From positions 1-5,715 of the forward strand of contig JAHRWI010000165.1 in NCBI GenBank assembly GCA_019090225.1: a stretch of DNA of 5,715 nt, given 5' to 3'. Positions 1-4,389 of this stretch are shown here, in pieces; the stretch's first letter is position 1; each line of letters opens with the position of its first letter. Under the pieces are notes generated by a model that did not search any database, was not told where the DNA came from, and saw only the letters and a program-made list of their open reading frames with translations. The stretch is from Porticoccaceae bacterium (GTDB taxonomy: Bacteria > Pseudomonadota > Gammaproteobacteria > Pseudomonadales > Porticoccaceae). The position numbers and the translations under genes were made by a program.

Positions 1-160
1 GTTCCATTCGCAGTCTTCCCTCCAGAGAGAGATCTCTCGTTTCGGGGTTAGTTGCTATCTTAAGTGCGTCTTCTATAGAATCTAATGTTATCGTTCCATT
101 CAAACGCATCTTGACCAAATCAAGAACACTTTTTTCTGCAATAGTTAGTTTGTCATTCAA
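1..160 (-). CDS. Possible partial hypothetical protein, 5' end, running off the left edge
   Basis: I do not recognise this frame. On the reverse strand it is open from an upstream in-frame TAA near position 226 down to the left edge. No ATG or GTG precedes a TTG at 160-158, and the first ATG is codon 18 (109-107). From the TTG it gives at least 53 residues with the balanced charged and hydrophobic mix of a real soluble protein, including a stretch reading GTITLDSIEDALKIATNPE. That stretch faintly recalls the C-terminal helices of PilT/PilU-type ATPases, but this is too weak to name it. The stretch is clearly richer in A+T than trmJ and uses codons such as ATA, AGA and CTA, which could indicate a transferred gene. 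There is no good Shine-Dalgarno sequence before the TTG. It is not the start of SuhB, the divergent neighbour of trmJ in E. coli. It could also be a chance open frame or a gene remnant. Confidence 0.3.
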   Translation of the reverse strand, partial: MNDKLTIAEKSVLDLVKMRLNGTITLDSIEDALKIATNPETRDLSLEGRLRME

Positions 161-195
161 TCGCTGTTTGTAGATACCGGATTTAGCGCAAGGTT

Positions 196-204
196 TGCTA
201 CAAT
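196..204 (+). promoter_or_regulatory. Candidate extended -10 promoter for trmJ
   Basis: The sequence TGCTACAAT contains a TG dinucleotide one base upstream of TACAAT (199-204), the extended -10 pattern of sigma-70 promoters. No good -35 hexamer lies 16 to 18 bp upstream (around 175-182), which is tolerated by extended -10 promoters. A G+C-rich discriminator follows at once (205-212). Transcription would begin near 211, giving a leader of about 73 nt before trmJ. The assignment comes from sequence pattern only. Confidence 0.5.
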
Positions 205-283
205 GCGCGCCCTTTTTCCTGGCTTAAGCGAGGCCTGAATTAAATGGCCAGGCTACAAGCTGGTCAGTGGCCCTAAGACCCTT

Positions 284-1072
284 ATGGATAAACAGTTCGA
301 CAAAATTCGTGTAGTGCTGGTAAACACCAGCCATCCTGGCAACATCGGTGCCGCAGCCCGGGCGATTAAAAATATGAGCCTGGGCCGACTTTATCTGGTG
401 GCACCCAAAGATTTTCCTGCCGACCGTGCGGTATGGCGAGCGGCTAATGCGGCCGATATTCTGGATCGGGCGGTAGTAGTAGAGACCCTCGATGAGGCGA
501 TAGCCGATTGTGGGCTGGTAGTGGGCACCAGTGCCCGAGATCGCACCATTCCCTGGCCTTTGCTGAACCCAAGGGAATGCGGCGAAAAGGTTTGGCATGA
601 GGCCACTGAGCATGAGGTAGCCCTGGTGTTTGGCCGGGAAGACCGGGGCTTGACTAACGAAGAGCTGCATAAATGTACTTATCATGTGCATATTCCTGCA
701 AATCCAGAATACAGTTCACTGAATTTGGCGGCCGCCGTGCAAGTCTTGACTTACGAAGTGCGCATGGCTGCGTTGGCGGAAAAGCAGGGTGCTTATCCAG
801 TCAAAACTCAGTGGGATGTCCCTCCGGCCAAAGTAAAAGAGCTTGAGCTTTATTATGAGCACATGGAGCAGGCGCTGGTGGATCTGGGTTTCCATGATCG
901 AGCTAACCCTCGCCAGACCATGACTCGCCTACGGCGGCTCTTTAATCGCATCCGGCCTGACAGCATGGAATTGTCCATTATGCGAGGCGTGTTAACCGCG
1001 ATTCAAAATGCGGTTTTTAAATTTAAGACAGCCACAGACCAGGATGATATTGGCGGGTCTAAAGTTGATTGA
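284..1072 (+). CDS. trmJ: tRNA (cytidine(32)/uridine(32)-2'-O)-methyltransferase TrmJ
   Basis: TrmJ uses S-adenosylmethionine to methylate the 2'-hydroxyl of nucleotide 32 in the anticodon loop of certain tRNAs. It is a SPOUT-class (SpoU/TrmH family) enzyme that acts as a cytoplasmic dimer with a trefoil-knot fold. The 262-residue product shows all the family motifs. Motif 1 is NTSHPGNIGAAARAIKNM (14-31), with Arg26 aligning with the catalytic arginine. GTSAR is at 81-85, motif 2 FGREDRGLTNEEL at 116-128, and motif 3 IPANPEYSSLNLAAAVQV at 137-154, which together build the knot and cofactor pocket. The C-terminal extension includes NPRQTMTRLRRLF (208-220) and resembles that of other TrmJ proteins. 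It is slightly longer than E. coli TrmJ (about 246 residues). The ATG at 284 puts motif 1 at its usual distance from the N terminus, although the Shine-Dalgarno match before it is poor. The gene lies 77 nt upstream of iscR, as in E. coli, and its stop codon lies inside the first IscR operator. Readthrough into iscR is possible, as I see no terminator between them. Confidence 0.96.
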   Translation: MDKQFDKIRVVLVNTSHPGNIGAAARAIKNMSLGRLYLVAPKDFPADRAVWRAANAADILDRAVVVETLDEAIADCGLVVGTSARDRTIPWPLLNPRECGEKVWHEATEHEVALVFGREDRGLTNEELHKCTYHVHIPANPEYSSLNLAAAVQVLTYEVRMAALAEKQGAYPVKTQWDVPPAKVKELELYYEHMEQALVDLGFHDRANPRQTMTRLRRLFNRIRPDSMELSIMRGVLTAIQNAVFKFKTATDQDDIGGSKVD

Positions 1073-1085
1073 ATTAGTCGGGTAT
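1061..1085 (+). promoter_or_regulatory. Type 1 IscR binding site, upstream copy
   Basis: This 25-bp stretch agrees at 23 of 25 positions with the E. coli type 1 IscR site consensus as I recall it. It includes the half-site TTGATT (1065-1070), an A/T centre and the strong right half AGTCGGGTAT (1076-1085). Type 1 sites bind the [2Fe-2S] form of IscR. The first 12 bases are the final codons and TGA stop of trmJ (1070-1072), so the operator is partly coding. It abuts the second site without a gap. Confidence 0.82.
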
Positions 1086-1110
1086 TTAGTTGACTAAAAG
1101 AGTAGGTTAT
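1086..1110 (+). promoter_or_regulatory. Type 1 IscR binding site, downstream copy over the -35 element
   Basis: This second 25-bp site agrees with the recalled type 1 consensus at 21 of 25 positions. Its left half, AGTTGACT (1088-1095), is near perfect; the right half is weaker, with mismatches at 1100, 1104 and 1107. Its left half contains the -35 hexamer of the iscR promoter, so IscR bound here should exclude RNA polymerase. The E. coli iscR promoter likewise has two type 1 sites. Repression by holo-IscR is inferred from that system. Confidence 0.78.
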
Positions 1111-1118
1111 TCGATAAT
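1090..1118 (+). promoter_or_regulatory. Sigma-70 promoter of the isc operon
   Basis: The -35 hexamer TTGACT (1090-1095) is separated by exactly 17 bp from the -10 hexamer GATAAT (1113-1118), giving five of six consensus matches in each. Transcription should start near 1123-1126, leaving a leader of about 25 nt before iscR. The -35 lies inside the downstream IscR site and the second site ends three bases before the -10, an arrangement that predicts direct autorepression. It is the strongest promoter-like sequence seen in the window. Confidence 0.85.
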
Positions 1119-1149
1119 GCCAATCCTTAGAAACTGTTAGAGATTCTGG

Positions 1150-1641
1150 ATGAAACTGACTACCCGAGGGCGCTATGCAGTGACGGCTATGTTGGACCTG
1201 GCTTTGCATGGCAAAAGCGGCCCTATAAGTCTCGCTGACATATCGACGCGGCAGGATATTTCACTGTCCTATCTGGAACAGCTATTTGCCAAGTTGAGAA
1301 GAAATAATCTGGTCAAAAGCGTACGTGGTCCAGGTGGCGGCTATTGCTTGAGTCGCGAGGCTGTCGATATCAATGTCGCTGACATCATTGATGCGGTTAA
1401 CGAGTCCACCGACGCCACCAATTGCGGCGGCAAGGGTATCTGCCAGAATGGCGAAATGTGTTTGACCCATCATTTATGGAATGACCTCAGTAAACAGATT
1501 CATCATTTTTTGAGCGATATTTCCCTGGCTCAATTGATCAAGAAAGAACATGTACAGTCAATTAGTGAGCGTCAGGATAGTCAACAAATAGCTGTAAAGA
1601 ATGACCGGCTTTTGATTGAGACTGAAACCGTCGATGTATAA
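1150..1641 (+). CDS. iscR: Fe-S cluster-sensing transcriptional regulator IscR
   Basis: IscR is an Rrf2-family regulator that carries a [2Fe-2S] cluster. In its loaded form it represses the isc operon, and with or without cluster it acts on other Fe-S, oxidative stress and iron genes in E. coli. The 163-residue product has the N-terminal winged helix (MKLTTRGRYAVTAML, 1-15; recognition region about 28-50; wing VRGPGGGY at 58-65). Glu43, which governs discrimination between site types in E. coli, is present. The cluster ligands Cys92, Cys98, Cys104 and His107 occupy the same residue numbers as in E. coli, within NCGGKGICQNGEMCLTHHLW (91-110). An extra cysteine (Cys66) sits just after the wing where E. 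coli has leucine. The C-terminal tail beyond about 135 is not conserved with E. coli, as is usual. The ATG at 1150 follows a weak AGAG element at 1139-1142. It is the first gene of the operon, 18 nt before iscS. Confidence 0.97.
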   Translation: MKLTTRGRYAVTAMLDLALHGKSGPISLADISTRQDISLSYLEQLFAKLRRNNLVKSVRGPGGGYCLSREAVDINVADIIDAVNESTDATNCGGKGICQNGEMCLTHHLWNDLSKQIHHFLSDISLAQLIKKEHVQSISERQDSQQIAVKNDRLLIETETVDV

Positions 1642-1647
1642 ATTTGT

Positions 1648-1662
1648 GGAGAGTGAGAAGTG
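1648..1662 (+). promoter_or_regulatory. Ribosome binding site and GTG start of iscS
   Basis: GGAG at 1648-1651 lies 8 nt upstream of a GTG codon at 1660-1662. This supports GTG as the start of iscS: the resulting protein begins MKLPIYLDYSATTP, exactly where IscS proteins begin, and there is no nearer in-frame ATG. Confidence 0.85.
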
Positions 1663-2874
1663 AAACTGCCCATCTATCTGGATTATTCGGCAACGACACC
1701 GGTTGACCCGCGTGTGGCGGCTCGGATGGCAGAGTGCTTAACCAATGATGGTATTTTTGGCAACGCTGCTTCCCGATCCCATGCCTTTGGTTGGGAGGCT
1801 GAGGCTGCCATTGAAGAAGCTCGACAAAATGTTGCTGACCTGATCAATGCCGATCCTCGAGAAATCGTCTGGACATCTGGCGCGACCGAATCAGACAACC
1901 TTGCGATTAAAGGCGCTGCTCATTTCAATGCCCGCAAAGGCAAACATATTATTACCTCAAAAATTGAACACAAAGCCGTGCTTGACTCCTGTCGGCAGTT
2001 GGAGCGAGAAGGCTACGAAGTCACCTATCTTGACCCTGATAGTGATGGCCTGACTAGCGCCCAGGTAGTGGCAGATGCGATTCGTGAAGACACCACATTA
2101 GTTTCCATTATGCACGTCAATAACGAGATTGGTGTGATCAATGACATTGCCGCCATCGGCGAAGTTTGTCGAGAACGGGGTGTGGTCTTCCATGTCGACG
2201 CTGCCCAAAGCGCTGGTAAGGTGCCTATCGATCTGGTCGAAATGAAAGTTGATTTAATGTCATTTTCGGCCCATAAAATTTACGGGCCCAAAGGCATGGG
2301 TGCTCTGTATGTAAGACGTAAACCGCGGATCAGGCTCGAAGCTCAAATGCACGGCGGTGGTCATGAGCGGGGCATGCGTTCGGGCACCCTGGCGACTCAT
2401 CAGATTGTCGGTATGGGTGAGGCATTTCGTATTGCCCGAGAAGAAATGAAAGAAGAAAACGAGAGGATACTGGCCCTCAGAACCCGGCTTTGGGACGGTC
2501 TGAAAAGTATTGAAGAAGTCTATTTGAATGGTTCTTTGGAGCAGAGAGTGTCAGGTAATTTGAATGCAAGCCTGGCCTATGTCGAAGGCGAATCACTGAT
2601 CATGGCGCTGAAAGATCTAGCGGTGTCGTCTGGCTCGGCCTGTACCTCAGCAAGCCTTGAGCCTTCCTACGTATTGCGAGCGCTGGGTCTTGAAGATGAG
2701 TTAGCGCACAGCTCATTGCGTTTTAGCATCGGCCGCTTTACCACCGAAGAAGAAGTCGATTTCACCATCGAAAAGGTCAAGTCAGCTGTGGCTAAACTGC
2801 GCGAGTTGTCTCCCTTATGGGATATGTACAAAGACGGTGTGGATTTATCGAAAATCGAGTGGGCAGCTCACTAA
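1660..2874 (+). CDS. iscS: Cysteine desulfurase IscS
   Basis: IscS is a pyridoxal phosphate enzyme that converts L-cysteine to L-alanine and holds the released sulfur as a persulfide, which it passes to IscU and, in E. coli, to tRNA thiolation and other partners. The product is 404 residues, the same length as E. coli IscS, and belongs to the class V aminotransferase fold. Visible active-site features are His104 in KIEHKAV, the NNEIG segment (154-158), Asp180 and Gln183 in HVDAAQS, and the Schiff-base Lys206 in SFSAHKIYGPKG (201-212). The persulfide-forming Cys328 lies in SSGSACTS (323-330), on the long mobile loop typical of group I desulfurases. All these match E. coli numbering. The conserved C-terminal segment SPLWDMYKDGVDLSKIEW, important for IscU contact, is intact at about 385-402. 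Translation starts at GTG. It is the second gene of the operon and is followed by an unusually AT-rich 76-nt spacer. Confidence 0.98.
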   Translation: MKLPIYLDYSATTPVDPRVAARMAECLTNDGIFGNAASRSHAFGWEAEAAIEEARQNVADLINADPREIVWTSGATESDNLAIKGAAHFNARKGKHIITSKIEHKAVLDSCRQLEREGYEVTYLDPDSDGLTSAQVVADAIREDTTLVSIMHVNNEIGVINDIAAIGEVCRERGVVFHVDAAQSAGKVPIDLVEMKVDLMSFSAHKIYGPKGMGALYVRRKPRIRLEAQMHGGGHERGMRSGTLATHQIVGMGEAFRIAREEMKEENERILALRTRLWDGLKSIEEVYLNGSLEQRVSGNLNASLAYVEGESLIMALKDLAVSSGSACTSASLEPSYVLRALGLEDELAHSSLRFSIGRFTTEEEVDFTIEKVKSAVAKLRELSPLWDMYKDGVDLSKIEWAAH

Positions 2875-2950
2875 CTCTTCGCTACGCGCTTCCATAGATA
2901 GTTAATCCCAGTTATTTAATTAATTAGTTTGTTAGGCAGGAGAATGGATC
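2875..2950 (+). other. AT-rich iscS-iscU spacer with iscU ribosome binding site
   Basis: This 76-nt gap has no gene. Its middle (about 2900-2932) is strongly A+T-rich and contains TAATTAATTA (2917-2926), a 10-bp palindrome. AGGAGA at 2938-2943 is a strong Shine-Dalgarno sequence placed correctly for the iscU ATG at 2951; an out-of-frame ATG at 2944 lies between them. I see no hairpin followed by a T-run, so no terminator is called. In E. coli the iscS-iscU junction is where the small RNA RyhB acts on the operon mRNA. Whether anything similar happens here cannot be read from the window. Confidence 0.5.
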
Positions 2951-3334
2951 ATGGCTTATAGCGACAAGGTACTCGACCACTACGATAATCCCCGTAATGT
3001 CGGCAAGCTTGATGACAAAGCGAGCAATGTTGGCACCGGCATGGTCGGCGCACCCGCCTGTGGCGATGTGATGCGCCTACAGATTCAGATTAACGATGAC
3101 GGTGTGATTGAAGATGCCAAGTTCAAGACCTATGGCTGTGGTTCGGCCATTGCATCCAGCTCTCTATTGACCGAGTGGGTCAAGGGCAAAACTTTGGATG
3201 ATGCCGCCAAAATTAAAAATTCCGAGATAGCCGAAGAGCTGGCGTTACCGCCGGTAAAGATCCACTGTTCGGTTTTGGCGGAGGACGCCATACAGGCGGC
3301 TATCAAGGATATTCGCAGTAAGCAAGACGGCTGA
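2951..3334 (+). CDS. iscU: Fe-S cluster assembly scaffold protein IscU
   Basis: IscU is the scaffold on which [2Fe-2S] and then [4Fe-4S] clusters are assembled from IscS-derived sulfur and iron, before HscA/HscB-assisted transfer to acceptor proteins. The product has 127 residues, against 128 in E. coli. The cluster ligands Cys37, Cys63 and Cys106 are present, as are Asp39 (in GAPACGDVMRL, 33-43), which tunes cluster lability, and His105. The HscA recognition motif LPPVK is intact at 99-103. The N-terminal MAYSDKVLDHYDNPRNVG is typical of the family. A strong Shine-Dalgarno sequence 8 nt upstream supports the ATG. With iscS before it and iscA 46 nt after it, this is the canonical ISC order, which rules out the SufU type of scaffold. 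Confidence 0.98.
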   Translation: MAYSDKVLDHYDNPRNVGKLDDKASNVGTGMVGAPACGDVMRLQIQINDDGVIEDAKFKTYGCGSAIASSSLLTEWVKGKTLDDAAKIKNSEIAEELALPPVKIHCSVLAEDAIQAAIKDIRSKQDG

Positions 3335-3380
3335 TACACCACAATAGCCGAAACAAGCGAACAAAGGAGAGGATTAGGAC

Positions 3381-3704
3381 ATGGCGATTTCAATGACACA
3401 AGCGGCAGAGGAGCACGTTGCGAAGTATTTGCAAGGTCGTGGCCATGGCTGTGGCATTCGCCTGGGCGTGCGCACCAATGGTTGTTCGGGCATGTCCTAT
3501 GTGCTGGAGTTTGTCGATGAAGCAACTGCTGAGGATGCGGTATTTGTCTCTGGCGAGGTCGAATTATTTATTGATCCTAAAAGCCTGATTTACCTGGATG
3601 GCACCGAGCTGGATTTCGTAAAAGAAGGCCTCAATGAAGGCTTCCAGTTTAATAACCCCAATGTTAAAAACGAATGCGGTTGCGGCGAGAGCTTTAACGT
3701 TTAA
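3381..3704 (+). CDS. iscA: A-type Fe-S carrier protein IscA
   Basis: IscA is an A-type carrier of the HesB/IscA family that binds iron or an Fe-S cluster and helps mature [4Fe-4S] proteins. The product has 107 residues, the same as E. coli IscA. The three invariant cysteines are at the E. coli positions: Cys35 in TNGCSGMSY (32-40), and Cys99 and Cys101 in the C-terminal ECGCGESF (98-105). The family signature FNNPNVKNECGCG is complete at 90-102. An additional cysteine, Cys24, lies in HGCGIRLG near the start of the core domain. A strong purine-rich ribosome binding site, AAGGAG (3364-3369), precedes the ATG by 11 nt, with a second AGGA (3376-3379) too close to be the main one. It could be mistaken for ErpA or SufA, but placement between iscU and hscB and the length favour IscA. 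It is followed by the longest spacer of the operon. Confidence 0.97.
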   Translation: MAISMTQAAEEHVAKYLQGRGHGCGIRLGVRTNGCSGMSYVLEFVDEATAEDAVFVSGEVELFIDPKSLIYLDGTELDFVKEGLNEGFQFNNPNVKNECGCGESFNV

Positions 3705-3796
3705 GCGTATCCAGTAAGACTCGACTATGAATTAGGTTTGATCTTTGTTTTTACTCCAGTTTCCACTTCAGTTAGCCCAGCCACCTCTCTAGTTCA
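3705..3796 (+). other. iscA-hscB spacer, 92 nt, without visible ribosome binding site
   Basis: This is the largest gap in the operon. It has no open gene, no G+C-rich hairpin and no promoter I would defend. A T-rich stretch at 3737-3752 is followed by a C/T-rich run ending in CCACCTCTCT (3781-3790), directly before the hscB start. The usual purine-rich Shine-Dalgarno sequence is missing. The gap may simply be spacer, or it may allow reduced or separately controlled translation of the chaperone genes. Confidence 0.4.
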
Positions 3797-4330
3797 ATGG
3801 ATCTAACACGCGATTACTTCACTGTTTTTGACCTGCCGATCAGCTATGAAATCGATGCAGGTCTTCTCAAACAGCGTTATTTGGCCTTGCAGAGACAATA
3901 CCACCCGGATCGTTTCGCCAGTGGCTCAGCCCAGGAGCAACGTCTTGCTGTGCAGTCGGCTTCGGCAGTGAATCAGGCCTACGACACCCTGCGTTCACCC
4001 GTAAAACGTGCCCAGTACTTGTTAGAATTAGCGGGTGTTGAAATTCAGGGCGGTGAAAAAACCAACTCGGATATTGAATTTTTGATGGCGCAAATGAACT
4101 TGCGTGAACAGATGGCCGCTGTGCCCGAGGCCACTGAGCCCTTTGCTGAGTTAGATGTGTTGACACAAAAGGCAAAGCTCGATTTTACTGCTCTGGAGGT
4201 TGAGTTCTCAGCCGCATATTTAAACGACGAACTCGAATCCGCTGGCGCTGTGGCCGAAAAAATGCAGTTTTATAGTAAGTTGATGATTGAGCTTCAAGCG
4301 TTGGAAGAGCATCTTGAAGAGAGTTGTTAG
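3797..4330 (+). CDS. hscB: Fe-S cluster co-chaperone HscB (J-protein)
   Basis: HscB is a type III J-domain protein that binds IscU, presents it to HscA and stimulates HscA ATP hydrolysis, so that the cluster is released to acceptors. The product has 177 residues, against 171 in E. coli, with a few extra residues at the N terminus before the conserved DYFTVFDLP (6-14). The J-domain spans about residues 6-78, with the essential HPD motif at 36-38 in QYHPDRFASGS and helix IV sequence RAQYLLELAG at 71-80. The C-terminal three-helix domain starts near 90, and FLMAQMNLRE (95-104) corresponds to the IscU-contacting helix of E. coli HscB. The ATG at 3797 is chosen because it places the J-domain correctly. 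No Shine-Dalgarno sequence is visible and the upstream bases are pyrimidine-rich, so the start is less certain than the gene; no better codon is seen before DYF. hscA follows after 56 nt. Confidence 0.96.
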   Translation: MDLTRDYFTVFDLPISYEIDAGLLKQRYLALQRQYHPDRFASGSAQEQRLAVQSASAVNQAYDTLRSPVKRAQYLLELAGVEIQGGEKTNSDIEFLMAQMNLREQMAAVPEATEPFAELDVLTQKAKLDFTALEVEFSAAYLNDELESAGAVAEKMQFYSKLMIELQALEEHLEESC

Positions 4331-4344
4331 ACAGCATAAGCATC

Positions 4345-4367
4345 AAAATTTACCCCATAAAATTTAC
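4345..4367 (+). repeat. Short direct repeat in the hscB-hscA spacer
   Basis: The 9-bp word AAAATTTAC occurs twice, at 4345-4353 and 4359-4367, a period of 14 bp with five bases between copies. It is the main structure in the 56-nt spacer and ends 19 bp before the hscA start codon. Its role is unknown. It may be chance in an AT-rich spacer, a local duplication, or a protein or RNA contact site. Confidence 0.55.
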
Positions 4368-4373
4368 TCAATC

Positions 4374-4389
4374 AGGTATTCGTTAATTG
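4374..4389 (+). promoter_or_regulatory. Start region of hscA: weak ribosome binding site, TAA then TTG start
   Basis: AGG at 4374-4376 (within CAGGT) is a modest Shine-Dalgarno sequence 10 nt upstream of TTG at 4387-4389. The codon immediately before the TTG in the same frame is TAA (4384-4386), so translation cannot begin further upstream in this frame. The protein read from the TTG, MALLQISEPG, aligns with the N terminus of E. coli HscA. The next methionine, residue 53, would remove the nucleotide-binding loop. Confidence 0.88.

Noticed and set aside
27..38. 12-bp perfect palindrome GAGAGATCTCTC
   Set aside because: It lies within the open reverse-strand frame, is isolated, and resembles no operator I know; a single palindrome of this length can arise by chance.
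1..101. 9-bp direct repeat GTTCCATTC at 1-9 and 93-101
   Set aside because: The copies are in different frames of the reverse-strand reading frame, are far apart and have no other copies; likely chance.
246..272. Weak inverted repeat in the trmJ leader (GGCCA with TGGCC, plus an inner bulged CCAG-CTGG stem)
   Set aside because: The stems are short or bulged and no T-run follows, so neither a terminator nor a riboswitch can be supported.
244..276. Ten-codon leader peptide (ATG to TAA) upstream of trmJ, reading MARLQAGQWP
   Set aside because: It has no ribosome binding site, no run of regulatory codons and no terminator or antiterminator pair after it.
224..691. 155-codon open frame on the reverse strand across trmJ and its leader
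   Set aside because: It lies antisense to trmJ, whose full set of family motifs shows which strand codes. Its composition is that of a shadow frame and it has no recognisable domain.
1073..1149. Terminator between trmJ and iscR
   Set aside because: The symmetry in this gap is explained by the IscR sites, and there is no stem followed by a T-run.
3130..3525. 131-codon reverse-strand frame across iscU and iscA
   Set aside because: It is antisense to two genes with complete conserved active sites and spans their spacer; it is best explained as a shadow frame.
3737..3752. T-rich stretch after iscA considered as a rho-independent terminator
   Set aside because: No stable G+C-rich stem precedes it.
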